Positions 24,764 through 35,700 of a stretch of DNA of 64,000 nt are shown here, piece by piece (the first letter of the stretch is position 1; the number at the start of each line of letters is the position of its first letter). The translations under genes and the position numbers were made by a program. Under the pieces are notes generated by a model, which was not told the origin of the DNA, made no database searches, and was given only the letters and a program-made list of their open reading frames with translations. Origin of the DNA: Symsagittifera roscoffensis. Lineage: Eukaryota > Xenacoelomorpha > Acoela > Convolutidae. Location of the stretch: NCBI RefSeq assembly GCF_963678635.1, contig NC_087070.1, forward strand, positions 18,883,318 to 18,947,317. Reading direction: 5' to 3'.

Positions 24764-25745
24764 CTATCAATAGACGCACTCTTCATTCGTTATCCGGGAC
24801 GCGTATGCCTCCGCTTCAAAGATATTGTTATACAGTCTCCCGATTGTTCTCGACTGCCAGTGAAATGCTGCCCTCTCCCCCTCTCCTCCAACTTGACTCA
24901 TAGTAGATTAATGCTTTTGAATTGCATCTCCATAGAACTTCACCTATAATTTCCCCGTCAGCTTCCTGAACTTCATCGACTGGATTGGCCGTCCCTGGTG
25001 GAGTCTTACCTTAATATTCAGAGCTCCAATCACTCCCATGTCCGTCTAGTAGTTAGCAGGCTCAGGACATTGTTCAGTGTTTCAGGACATGGATCAGTCT
25101 GGGTGAATTAGCGTCGTCCTTCTTCACTGTAGTTTACTGATCAGCAATCTCGCCATTACCAGCATACCGTCTCCTAATGCCATCTCGTTATCCGCTGCCG
25201 GCTTGTGTCCAAATTCTTGGATTGTTGTGACATCTCGCAGAACTGGCTTCCCCTCTATGTGATCATTGTACGTTGCCACGCTGAGTCCCAAAAAATCAAA
25301 GTTTTGTCGTTTGATAGTCCTCAGTTTCAGTCCACATAGCGCTCGTTGCACACAATTCTCAAACTCAACCGTTCCCCCAAAGAGAATGTCGTCAACGTGC
25401 ACAATCAGAAGTCAAACACTTTGTCCATTTTCCACTTTTCAAAAAAAATAAACATTGTTGCGTCATGCACTCAAATATCAGTTGCCAAATAATCCGATTG
25501 ATAACCCTTGATATCCAGCAGTGTGTTTTGGGTATCTGAGCTTCAACTGGTGATTGTGATTTTACATCTCTCTTTATCCTTTTTGATTGTGGAAATGCTT
25601 TCTTAATGTCAAGCTTTATGGGTTTCGAATTGTTCTTTTTCAATATAAATAGATCAAATTGCAGGGCCCTTTTGAAGCAGTGGGGGGTAAACTTTTTCAG
25701 TAGAAAAACTCTTTCGAGCAATCCTTGCAACTTTTCACGTATCAA
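24279..25745 (-). pseudogene. Copia-type retrotransposon, decayed reverse transcriptase and RNase H
   Basis: Reading right to left: 25745-25392 has KLDIKKAFPQ (aligned with the Copia DVKxAFL motif) and SPVEAQIPKTHCW. Next, 25402-25124 has HVDDILFGG, the catalytic YVDD-type box with H for Y, followed by NFDFLGLSV. Near 24570 the segment ITDCLTKA matches the end of Copia RNase H (xLADxLTK). Frameshifts and stops break the frame several times, including after the KLDIKKAF block and throughout the RNase H part. Known role: copying element RNA into DNA. A shorter second copy is at 31030-31490. The integrase and gag parts are not clear. Confidence 0.8.
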
Positions 25746-26360
25746 CCCATTTATTTTTCAATACGCGCTTTCCCAAATCTCCGGCCACATTCAAGTTCCT
25801 CTCGCCCTGATCGTGAAAATATCTCTAGGTTTTCCTTCCATTCGGTACACCTAGTTTTTCTGTGTGATTGTTTACATTCTCTTTCTTGTTTCCTCTTGTT
25901 GCGTCTTCTTTCGTTGATTCAGTCTCTTTGTTCTCCATATCCCAACTATTTTCTCATCTCACGTGTTCGGTTTCCTCCAATTCTGTTTCATTTCTTTCTT
26001 CATTCTCAAATCGCACCAGTCCTGGTTCGCTTCGGATGTGTTGCTTCGTTCCTCCACGATGTTCATATAGCATTCCTCCTGCCTGTCGATCTTTCTTCGT
26101 CTGATCTCTCCTTTCTTTCGTTCTTCTTAATTTCTCGTTCCGACGATCCTCTCAAATAGTCTTTGATCAACTTTCCGTCTTTGTCCCGTTCAATCTTTCT
26201 CTGTATTCCTTTGATCGCCTACATTTTTCCCATCTTTGAATATCTTCGTCTGTTATCTGCTCTTTCTCGGTTGAAGTTTGCTTTTTCACATCGTCTAGTA
26301 GTAATCTTAGTTTGTAGTCTCCACCATCTTGGCTGTTCGCAAAAACCATGATTTCGATCG
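25746..26360 (-). pseudogene. Charged segment upstream of the Copia reverse transcriptase
   Basis: The minus strand has an open 60-codon piece (26167-26349) rich in Lys, Glu and Arg (DVKKQTSTEKEQITDED), followed by more broken charged sequence down to 25860. The position, just before the reverse transcriptase, fits the hydrophilic linker between integrase and RT of Copia polyproteins, but no motif proves it. The block from about 26020 to 26355 is essentially identical to 31830-32165. Confidence 0.4.
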
Positions 26361-27160
26361 TCTCCGTTCTGTTTGCGTCCGTTTTTCTTGTCCTCTCGTT
26401 CTTCTTGTCTCTGATTATTTTTTAAATTCCGTCTTCAATCTCTTTCTCGCTCACCTTCACTTCACTTGATAATCTATTAGGCTCTTCTAAGTAGTCTCTT
26501 CTAAGATAATCTAGTAGTCTCTTCAACCAACATTTTCCAATAATGTAACTCACAACAACAATCTTTTGATTACGATTCGCAATTAAAGTACCTTATTCAA
26601 AATTAATTTTATCCGATTTCAATCCAACTGTCTTTCTCTTGCAATTCCAAAGAGAAACTTGGACTCTTCCTTGTTGACCGGAGACTAATGCCGTAATAAA
26701 GAAGACGCTGAACATATCCATTGAAGTGAACGCGCGTTACCACTCGACTGCTGAGAGCTGATTTGCTAGATCCGGTCAACTACAGGAAATGCGAATTAAT
26801 GAAGAGCGTCAAAATGAAGCCAGCCACTACTGGATGGGACTAATTGTTTTCCGGTTACTTCGTTGATGTCCAGACCCATCATATTGACTTGAAGCAGAGC
26901 GTTGAATGAGGGAGAGGCGAAAGATATGCTACGGAAGACGGTTCTCAGCATCTGAAGATCAGCATCGGAAGATCAGCATCTGACGATCCAACCTTTTCAG
27001 ATGGAAACACAATAATGACAAAACCCAGAAATGCGAATGCCATTTGGTTGAGGATGGATGGCTGGTAGATTCGGCATTTGGGAGAGATGTTTGTTCTCAT
27101 GAGTGGGGAAAGGGGGTTGATCAGCTGACTATTGCATTTGGGTGCAGCTGGACCAAGCGT
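26360..27160. other. Non-coding part of the duplicated block
   Basis: Duplicated at about 32170-32930. It contains CTCTTCT-type repeats near 26480-26525 and the GAAGATCAGCATC repeats near 26955-26985. No frame is conserved between the two copies. A minus-strand 83-codon frame at 32309-32560 is open in only one of them. Confidence 0.5.
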
Positions 27161-28497
27161 CTGAGATAGTGATGTGCAGAGGCATGATTATAGGAAGGTA
27201 ATTTAGGCCAAACACTTTTGGATCTAGAAGAACCGAGCAGTACTCTGGATCATGAACCAGAAGACGCCGGGTAAAGTCTCTTTGCGGGAAATCCAGTATA
27301 ACTAAACAGCTACTGCAATCATATAGATGAAGAGAGAAGCGCAAGGGCCTTGGTTGTTCAATCGCGCTTTTCTCCACGATGAGACCTCGAGAGAAAGAGC
27401 CGTCTCAGCCCCTTCCCTCGATAATCCTTCCTCTGCAAAATCCACATCTCCAATTAGCCCGGTCACGAACGATGACATCATCATAATTAATGGCCCCAGT
27501 GCCAATTACCCAAAATAGATGCGGGAGGAGCCATAAAGCAATTCACTAGTGCAAGGTGCAAAATAAACAAATTGCTTTCATGTTCAGCCTGAAGTACTTC
27601 TGACAGAAGATCTGTGAGAGACTCCGATTCATGACTGCGATCGTTAGTCCACCCGACTGGACAATTTTCTAGCTGAAACACTACATGGGGGACTACAGTT
27701 TGATCAAAATTAGGTTTAAAGACGGGCGTGGATTTTGCAACAGAATTAATGAAAAGGAAAATGAGAACAAGTTGTAAATTTTAATTAGGGTTAAGTATGA
27801 TATGTTCGTGATAATAAAAAGATTCCCACTGTTAATTAGTTTCCCTCCGCAGCTAAGTGAGCTCAACAGGAAGCAGACGGCTATGAGAGGAGTGTTGACT
27901 CTTCATTTGTTTTGATACAAGTTTTCCCTTTAAAGAACAAGAGTGTAACCTTAGGTGAAGAAGCTTCGAAGAATATGAAAGATCGCCTTAGAAAAAAGTA
28001 TGCTCTCTAAGGAATGCAGTTGGCATTTGGATTCGGAGACACAGAAATTGTGTTGAGATTGATTTTGAAAATCCGAAAAGGCACTTTGCGACATCTTATT
28101 GGCCGATGAGAACGATGAAAGACTGATCGAGTTGTAGCCGTTCTTGGAGGCGCCTGATGCGCGTAATTTGCCAGAATTTTTACCGGATGCACTGTGAATT
28201 GTTTTTTCACTGTCAGGCTCTGTCAAGTTGGTATCCTCAGTTAAATATTATCTGGGACGTGGAGGAGATCAGCTCTCTAGGTCTGCCTTACCGTGAAGAG
28301 AGAGACCCAAAGGAGAGGGGAGGCAACCTTGGTGGAGGAAATCGAGAAGGTCAGTTGCCAGATGTAAGTGAACTTGGAGCCTACAAAAGACCCATAGTGG
28401 CCTTCAAAAGACCCATCGTAATCACCTGGTTACTGCATGAAAAAGAGTCGAGGATGTGTTTAATAATTAGACACAGGATAGTAGTATTGTAATCCGA
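27160..28497. repeat. Interspersed 1.4-kb repeat, copy B
   Basis: The second copy of the family described at 19960. It lacks about 50 bp present in copies A and C after ACTACATGGGGG (27682-27692). A plus-strand frame of 111 codons (28157-28492) is open here and at 33955-34302: YRMHCELF, SSWYPQLN, WDVEEISSL. In copy A it is cut short. Confidence 0.8.
28157..28492 (+). pseudogene. Conserved plus-strand frame in the 1.4-kb repeat (copy B)
   Basis: A 111-codon frame with YRMHCELFFHCQALSSWYPQ near the start, a Gly-rich stretch (GGNLGGGNREGQ) and a repeated KRPIVxFKRPI motif. Copy C (33955-34302) keeps 115 codons and copy A keeps the first 60. It is not recognised. The shared frame in three diverged copies is weak support for past coding. 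It stops at the edge of the repeat. Confidence 0.35.
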
Positions 28498-28667
28498 CGT
28501 GTGTCCTAAGGGCGGGGGGGGGGGGGGTCATTCCTAAGTGCGGGGGTCAAAAAGGTCCTAAAACCTAAGTGAGGGGTCGTAAATTTTTAGGACTCCACCT
28601 ATAGGTTTCAGAATCAAAATGAACCGACCCAAAGTAGAAAACCCCCACCCTTAGGGACACCCGACGG
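28494..28667. repeat. G-rich inverted repeat (left copy)
   Basis: Arms CCGACGTGTGTCCTAAGGG (28494-28512) and its near complement at 28648-28667 enclose about 135 bases. Next to the left arm is a run of about 14 G. TCCTA repeats occur inside. It marks the boundary between the 1.4-kb repeat and the next block, so it may be an element end. The same structure is at 34304-34474. Confidence 0.7.
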
Positions 28668-29470
28668 AAAAAATACTTTGGTGTTAGGACAGAAAAATAC
28701 TTTGGTGTGAAATTTATTCTCGAGCGGTGGTTAAATTTAATCGCTTCTATGCTTTCCCGCCATTATTTTAATAAGTATGGGCATATCCGGCGGCGGTTTT
28801 GTCGCTTATTTATATCTATAAGCTAATCCTTTTCGTTCATATAAATATCAGTTTACATAAAGTACCATTAAATATTCCTTTCTGTTTTAAAATCTTTTGG
28901 TAATTATTGTTCATTTACTTCCTGTTATTTTCTCCAACTATATTTTCCAACTTATTTCCTTCAATTTTGTAACTTCGTTTTTTTTCCGCCTTATTTTTGA
29001 CTTAGTATCTAATCTTTTGCTACCGTTTCAAGGGTGAGTTGTAATTACCACTCTCTTTTGTGCTGGTCTGTTTAAAGTAAAACAAGGTTTGCTGAATGAT
29101 TCATTTTTACAAATGTACAGCTGTAATTCCAAGTAACAAGACAAATTAGCCGACATTTTAAGGAGCTAGGTTCTGATTGATCAATTATTATCAAGTTTTC
29201 TCTTTTTTTTTCGGACTTTTTTCTGAACTAACAGACGCTTCTGTTAGAATGAACGGATTTTTAATAGGCGGAGGGTCTCGAAAACTGCTAGCCGCGCTTT
29301 CTTCTTTGAGCTCTTCTTCAGTGTAGCTTTCTTGAAGAAAGCCGCAATCAGGGACATGAAATTCCCGCATGGGCGATTTCCCGCTTCCGCGGTTATCGCG
29401 ATCGCTGCTACCGCTATCGTTGCTATAGGTCGGACTATCTGTTAACGGAGAGTTTGCCCACTCGCACTTT
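28668..29470. other. T-rich block with basic minus-strand fragment, left copy
   Basis: Duplicated at 34475-35280. The right part (29215-29460, minus strand) encodes a broken basic stretch, FFKKATLKKSSKKKAR, matching the open frame at 34835-35329. The left part has no gene. Confidence 0.5.
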
Positions 29471-29879
29471 TTTTCTCACTGGAGTCTAAATAAAGAACAG
29501 AGATTAAACCCTAAACAGATTTCAGCGTCGGAAACCAATACCCCAGGTAAATTTAAACTGAAAATTCAGAATTTATTGGCGCGAAAAATATCAAAGGCGC
29601 GTATAGAAACGGCTTTAAGAGATGAATGATTCTTCAATTCAAGTTTTAAAGTTAAGAATCAGAGCCTTTCACCGATGACGAAACATTTATCAGGTAATAG
29701 GTTTAAGCAACTTTAATGCGTTCGATTACCCCTCCAAAACCTTGATGGGTGCTCGGTAGAGCTATCAATGGTGGTTCAAATTAGATCTAAAACCTTATTG
29801 TTGTTTCGGTAAAGCTCATTAAAAACCTAAAAAAACCTGAGGAGATTCGGGGAGGTGCTTTTTTCAAAACTAACCTGCA
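29471..29879. other. Stretch beside the polymerase pseudogene
   Basis: Not part of the segmental duplication. No recognisable frame. As it lies just downstream (in the minus direction) of the polymerase B C-terminal end, it may be the remainder of the same element. Confidence 0.3.
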
Positions 29880-31035
29880 TATTTCAGCAAGTAAAGCTTA
29901 GGCTTTAAGGCTATGAATTCTTCAATAATTTTTCCGGCCGCTTCGTCTTTGAATTTTAGCACAACCTTTTTATCACAATGCTGAATAAGAAGTGATCGTT
30001 GGGGAAGTTGGAAAAATCAAAACAACCGTTCAATTTTTGCAGATCGGCATATACGTCTTCGGTTTTTATTTATCGCATAAATAAAAGAATCCGTATCGCT
30101 GTATAAAAGTTCCAAGTTCATGTTAGCTTTCATCTGCCGGTAGTTGAAATAAAAAATGAATCATTTCAATAGGTCCAAAATACTCGCACCTATTATCATG
30201 GGTTTATCCCACAAAATAATTGTTACGGCGAAACAAACTGTAGCAACTTCCTCGTTGATTATCTGGAAGCTGTTCATCGTGCTCAAAGCTGTTTTTTGAA
30301 GCAATTCTATTTCATTTCTTATATTTTCTAGTTTTTTGCGTCCTAGTTTTGATTCCATAGTTTTTCCGAATGCTGAATTTACGATGAGCTTGTAAAAATT
30401 ATCTTCAAATTTGTTGCGCGCTGAAATTCTCAATCGAGTGTTTAAATCCACAAAGGGCTCCATCCATCTACCTTGACAAAATTTTAAGACCTTAATCAAT
30501 TTGGTAACTTTTCAGCCTAGTTCTATGTAGAGTTTTTAATGTAAGGTAGTGCAGAACGTACCCTTCCTTTGGACCTAATGTTTGAACCAGCTTTGGTACC
30601 TTTGGTAGCGACGTGACCTTCATCTCTCCTAACATCTGTATTTACTCGTTACTTAGTTTATCCATGCCGATAACTTCACGTGAGGGGGCTAGCGGGTAGT
30701 CTGCAACTTAATCTTGAAGTTCTTCAGGTATACTGAGGTCGACTTCAAGAATATATCCCCATTCAGAGTTATCTTAGATTTTCAAAATCTCTTCGAGACT
30801 TTCCTCAACAGTTGAGCAGTCATTCATGGGAAGGGGACAGTGTTTCATGATACCTCCATGTAAGTTATTTGCATCTATATTCAATAGATAGCTAGAGGAC
30901 CCTTCGAGGTTGTAGTCCTCGAGGTATTTGTTGGTGACTTTAAAAAACCGACGTGTATATATAGATGACATCCCTCCCCGGATCATTTTTTGCACCATGT
31001 CCAAATTCTTCCTTTCGGTAATCCCAAAAACGCTG
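29880..31035 (-). pseudogene. Polinton/Maverick-type protein-primed DNA polymerase B, decayed
   Basis: Minus strand, right to left: an IRGGMSS block and the palm motif NIDANNLHGG (about 30852-30881, family form DANNLYGW). Then comes a broken middle part (GYILEVDL and PLAPS-like), FYKLIVNSAFGKTMES (about 30350-30397), KPMIIGASILDL, the catalytic DTDS at 30086-30097, and KFKDEAAGKIIEEF towards 29900. Order and motifs fit protein-primed family B polymerases of Polintons and related virus-like elements, which copy their linear DNA from a terminal protein. Stops and frameshifts lie between 30500 and 30774 and near 30160 and 30060, so it is inactive. The N-terminal exonuclease part is missing: the gene ends against a Copia fragment at about 31030. 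Confidence 0.88.
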
Positions 31036-31490
31036 AATCCCAAAAAATCAAAGTTTTGTCGCTTGATTGTCCCCAGTTTCAGTCCACATAGCGCTCGTTA
31101 CACACGATTCTCAAACTCAGACGTTCCCCTAAAGAGAATGTCGTCAAAGTGCACAATCAGAAGTCAAACACATTGTCCATTCTCAACTTTCGAATAAAAC
31201 AAACAGTGTTACGTCATGCACTCAAATATCGATTGCCAGATTATCTGATTGATAACCCTTGACCTCCAGCAGTGTGTTTTGGTTATCTGGGCTTCAACTG
31301 GTGATTGTGATTTTACATCTCTCTTTATCCTTCTTGATTGTGGAAATGCTTTCTTAATGTCAATCTTTATGGGTTCCCACTTGTTCTTTTTCAATATACA
31401 TAAAACAAAATTGCAGGGCGCTTTTGAAGCAGTTGGGGGCAAACTTTTTGGTAGAAAAACTCTTTCGAGCAATCCGTTGCAACTTTTCAC
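31030..31490 (-). pseudogene. Copia-type reverse transcriptase, second and shorter copy
   Basis: Same sequence as 25270-25745, including LDIKKAFPQS and SPVEAQITKTHCW. The YVDD-box segment lies near 31130-31160 but is out of frame. The frame NFDFLGF runs straight into the polymerase B pseudogene, giving a chance fused open frame at 30774-31043. The RNase H part present in the first copy is absent here. Confidence 0.75.
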
Positions 31491-32930
31491 GTATCAATCC
31501 ATCTATTTTTCAATACGCGCTTTCCTAAATCTCCGGCCACATTCGTTGCTCTCGAGTACCACAACACATAATTACTATAACTTTGAATACATTCCAACCT
31601 TCAAGTTCCTCTCGTCGTGATCATGAAAATATGTCTAGGTTTTCCTTCATTCGGTACACCTAGTTTTTCTGTGTGATTGTTTACATTCTCTTTCTTGTCC
31701 CATCTTGTTGCATCTTCTTTCGTCGATTCAGTCTCTTTGTTATCCACATTCCAACTATTTTCTCATCTCACGTGTTCAATTTCCTCCAATTCTGTTTCAC
31801 TTCTTTCTTCATTCCTAAATCGCACCAGTCCTGGTTCGCTTCGGATGTGTTGCTTCGTTCCTCCACGATGTTCATATAGCATTCCTCCTGCCTGTCGATC
31901 TTTCTTCGTCTGATCTCTCCTTTCTTTCGTTCTTCTTAATTTCTCGTTCCGACGATCCTCTCAAATAGTCTTTGATCAACTTTCCGTCTTTGTCCCGTTC
32001 AATCTTTCTCTGTATTCCTTTGATCGCCTACATTTTTCCCATCTTTGAATATCTTCGTCTGTTATCTGCTCTTTCTCGGTTGAAGTTTGCTTTTTCACAT
32101 CGTCTAGTAGTAATCTTAGTTTGTAGTCTCCACCATCTTGGCTGTTCGCAAAAACCATGATTTCCATCGTCTCCGTTCTGTTTCCGTCCGTTTTTCTTGT
32201 CCTCTCTTTCTTCTTGTCTCTGATTATTTTTTAAATTCCGTCTTCAATCTCTTTCTCGCTCACCTTCACTTCACTTGATAATGTTTTAGTCTCTTTAACT
32301 AGTCTCTTCTAAGATAATTTAGTAGTCTCTTCAGCCAACAATTTCGAGTAATGTAACTCACAACAACAATCTTTCGATAACGATTCGGAATGAAAGTACC
32401 TTATCCAACTGTCTTTCACTTGCAATTCCAAAGAGAAACTTGGACTCTTCCTTGCTGACCGGAGACTAATGCCGCAATAAAGAAGACGCTGAACATATCC
32501 ATTGAAGAGAACGCTCGTTACCACTCGACTGTTGAGAGCTGATTCGCTAGATCCGGTCAACTACAGGAAATGCGACTTAATGAAGAGCATCAAAAGGAAG
32601 CCACTAATGGATGGGATTAATTGTTTTCCGGTTACTTCGTTGATGTCCAGACCCATCATATGAACTTGAAGCAGAGCGTTGAATGAGGGAGAGGCGAAAG
32701 ATATGCTAGAGAAGATGTTGTTCAGCATCCGAAGATCAGCATCTGACGATTCAGCCTTTTCAGATGGAAATTCAATAAAGACAGAACCCAGAAGTGCTCA
32801 AGTGCGAATGCCATTTGGTTGAGGATGGATGGCTGGTAGATTCGGCATTTGGGAGAGATGTTTGTTCTCATGAGTGGGGAAAGGGGGTTGATCAGCAGAC
32901 TAATGCATTTGAGTGCAGCTGGACCAAGAG
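31491..32930. other. Duplicated charged segment and non-coding block, right copy
   Basis: Co-linear with 25746-27160. The minus-strand frame at 31976-32167 repeats the Lys/Glu-rich Copia-linker-like piece, with identical residues over its shared length. It contains a roughly 58-bp insertion near 31548 and a roughly 25-bp deletion near 32400 relative to the left copy. Confidence 0.6.
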
Positions 32931-34303
32931 TCTGAGGTAGTGATTTGCAGAGGCATGATTATAGGAAGGTAATATAGGCAAAACACTTTCGGATCTAGAA
33001 GAACCGAGCAGTACTCTGGATCATGAACCAGAAGACACCGGGTAAAGTCTCTTTGCGGGAAATCCAGTAGAATTAAAGATCTACTACAATCATATAGATG
33101 AAGAGGGAAGAGCAATTGCTTTGGTTGTTCAATCGCGCTTTTCTCCACGATGAGACCTCGAGAGAAAGAGCCGTCTCAGCCCCTTCCCTCGATAATCCTT
33201 CCTCTGCAAAATCCACATCTCCAATTAGCCCGGTCACGAACGATGACATCATCATAATTTATGGCCCCAGTGCCAATTACCCAAAATAGATGCGGGAGGA
33301 GCCATAAAGCAATTCAGTAGTGCAATTCAAAATAAACAAATTGCTTTCATGTTCAGCCTGAAGGACTTCTGACAGAAGATCTGTGAGAGACTCCGATTCA
33401 TGACTGCAATCGCTAGTCTACCCAGCTGCACAATTTTCTAGCTGAAACACTATATGGAGGCAAGGTCCACTGAGATGTAATAGAGGACAAGAGTGGCAGT
33501 CAATGCGAAATACGGTTTGATCAAAATTAGGTTTAAAGACGGGCGTGGATTTTGCAACAGAATTAATGAAAAGGAAAATGAGAAATAGTTGTGGATTTTG
33601 ATTAGGGTTAAGTATGATATGTTCGTGATAATAATAAGATTCTCGCTGTTATTTAGTTTCCCTCCGCAGCTGAGTGATCTCAACAGGAAGCAGACGGCTG
33701 TGAGAGTAGTGTTGACTCTTCATTTGTTTTGATACAAGTTTTCCCTTTAAAGAGTGTAACCTAAGGTGAAGAAGTTTCGAAGAATATGAAAGATTGCCTT
33801 AGAAAAAAGTAGGCTCTCTAAGGAATGCATTTGGTATTTGGAATCAGAGACAGAGAAGTTTTGTTGAGATTGATTTTGAAAATCCGAAAAGGCACTTTGT
33901 GACATCTTATTGGCCGATGAGAACGATGAAAGACTGATCGAGTTGTAACCTTACTTGGAGGCGCCTGATGCGCGTAATTTGCCAGAATTTTACCGGATGC
34001 ACTGTGAATTGTTTTGTCACTGTCAGGCTCTGTCAAGTTGGTATCCTCAGCTAAATTTTATCTGGGACGTGGAAGAGATCAGCTCTCTAGTTCTGCCTTA
34101 CCGTAAAGAGAGAGACCCAAGGGAGAGGGGAGGCAACCTTGGTGGAGGAAATCCAGAAGGTCATTTGCCAGATGTAAGTGAACTTGGAGCCTGCAAAAGA
34201 CCCAAAGTGGCCTTCAAAAGACCCATCGGAATCACCTGGTTACTGCATAAAAAAGAGTCGAGGATGTGTTTAATAATTAGACACAGGATAGTAGTATTGT
34301 AAT
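32930..34303. repeat. Interspersed 1.4-kb repeat, copy C
   Basis: The third copy of the family. It retains the internal segment (about 33452-33500) that copy B lost, and carries both shared plus-strand frames (33098-33289 and 33955-34302). Copy C is the fullest copy in the window. Confidence 0.8.
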
Positions 34304-34474
34304 CCGCCGTGTGTCCTAGGGGGGGGGGTGGGGTCATTCCTAAGGGCGGGGGGTCAAAAAGGTCCTAAAACCTAAGTGAGGGGTCCTAAATTTGTAGGAC
34401 TCCACCTATAGGTTTCAGAATCAAAATGACCCGACCCAAAGTAGAAAGCCCCCCACCCTTAGGGACACCCGACA
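34304..34474. repeat. G-rich inverted repeat (right copy)
   Basis: The same arms as 28494-28667, with the G-run interrupted by a T (GGGGGGGGTGGGG) and further G-runs in the loop. Its partner arm CCCCCCACCCTTAGGGACAC lies at about 34449-34468. Base changes in the G-run but not in the arms suggest slippage. Confidence 0.7.
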
Positions 34475-34834
34475 GAAAAAGCACTTTGGTGTTAGGACAG
34501 AAAAATACTTTCGTGTGAAATTTATTCTCGCGCGGTGGTTAAATTTAATCGCTTCTAAGCTTTCCCGCCATTATTTTAATAAGTATGGGCATATCCGGCT
34601 GCGGTTTTGTCGCTTATTGATATCTATAAGCTAATCATTTCGTTCATATAAATATGAGTTTACATAAAGTACCATTAAATATTCCTTTTTGTTTTAAAAT
34701 CTATTAGTAATTAATGCTCATTTATTTCCTGTTATTTTCTCCAACTATAATTTCCAACTTATTTTCTTCAACTTTGTAACTTCGTTACTTTTCCGCCTTA
34801 TTATTAACTTAGTATCTATTCTTTTGCTCCCGTT

Positions 34835-35329
34835 TCAAGGGTGAGTTGTAATTACCACTCCTTTTTTGTGCTGGTCTGTTTGAAGTAAAACAAGGTTTGC
34901 TGAATGATTTATATTTAGAAATGTACAGCTGTAATTCCAAGTAACAAGACAATTTAGCCGACATTTTAAGGAGCTAGGTTTTGATTGATCAATTATTATC
35001 AAGTTTTCTCCTTTTTTCGGACTTTTTTTCTGAACTAACAGACGCTTCTGTTGGGATGAACGGGTTTTTAATAGGCGGAGGGTCTCGCGAACTGCTAGGC
35101 GCGCTTTCTTCTTTAAGCTCTTCTTCAGTGTAGCTTTGTTGAAGAAAGCCCTAATCAGTGACCTGAAATTACCGCACGGGCGATTTCTCGCTTCCGCGGT
35201 AATCGCTATCGCTGCTACCGAGCTATCGTTGCTAAAGGTCGGACTATCTGTTAACTGAGAGTTTGCCCCACTCGCTCTCTTCTGCAATGACTTCGAAGAA
35301 CACATTATCTTCAGTAGATTTATGCCCAA
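34835..35329 (-). CDS. Open frame with basic middle, unrecognised
   Basis: 164 codons, the longest frame in this block. Residues about 60-100 are very basic (ATLKKSLKKKARLAVRE), the first 50 are Ser/Asn/Ala-rich, and the C-terminal 50 look random (AT-rich, hydrophobic-polar mix). The left duplicate (29215-29460) has the same basic core but is broken. It could be part of a transposon structural protein or a chance frame. A different frame on the same strand is also partly open over the core, so I hold this loosely. Confidence 0.3.
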   Translation of the reverse strand: MGINLLKIMCSSKSLQKRASGANSQLTDSPTFSNDSSVAAIAITAEARNRPCGNFRSLIRAFFNKATLKKSLKKKARLAVRETLRLLKTRSSQQKRLLVQKKSPKKGENLIIIDQSKPSSLKCRLNCLVTWNYSCTFLNINHSANLVLLQTDQHKKGVVITTHP

Positions 35330-35500
35330 AGGGCAATGGGTCTATTTCCGTCGAATAGCAAGAACCTCTTGCTATCGAAGGGTGAAAGTGCAAGTCGGTT
35401 TTGTGCAATAGTTATATTGGTATGGGCTTAGATTTATTAGAGTAGTTATATATGCGAAGGGTTTTGCCACTCAATAACGTATCTTTGAACCTCTGGTGGT
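35330..35500. other. Sequence left of the gap
   Basis: No feature recognised. Open frames that appear to span the gap are artefacts of the unknown bases. Confidence 0.4.
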
Positions 35501-35700
35501 NNNNNNNNNNNNNNNNNNNNNNNNNNNNNNNNNNNNNNNNNNNNNNNNNNNNNNNNNNNNNNNNNNNNNNNNNNNNNNNNNNNNNNNNNNNNNNNNNNNN
35601 NNNNNNNNNNNNNNNNNNNNNNNNNNNNNNNNNNNNNNNNNNNNNNNNNNNNNNNNNNNNNNNNNNNNNNNNNNNNNNNNNNNNNNNNNNNNNNNNNNNN
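35501..35700. other. Assembly gap of 200 unknown bases
   Basis: Exactly 200 N, a typical scaffold placeholder, so the true distance is unknown. The flanks differ in composition: duplicated transposon debris on the left and simple AT-rich DNA on the right. Confidence 0.98.

Larger units (their letters stand above)
25270..29460. repeat. Segmental duplication, left copy (4.2 kb)
   Basis: Co-linear with 31030-35280 at an offset that changes from about 5750 to 5810. One cause is a roughly 58-bp insertion in the right copy near 31548-31606. A deletion in the right copy near 32400 moves the offset back. It includes, in order, Copia RT, the charged segment, the 1.4-kb repeat, a G-rich inverted repeat and a T-rich block. 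General similarity is high but with frequent point changes, except for one identical patch. Confidence 0.9.
31030..35280. repeat. Segmental duplication, right copy (4.2 kb)
   Basis: Partner of 25270-29460. The left edge shares ACGCTGA with the other copy at the joint (about 31029-31035), a possible microhomology. The right edge departs near 35280. Confidence 0.9.

Noticed and set aside
30774-31043. A single gene fusing Copia and polymerase B
   Set aside because: The frame is continuous by chance at a rearrangement joint. Both partners are broken pseudogenes.
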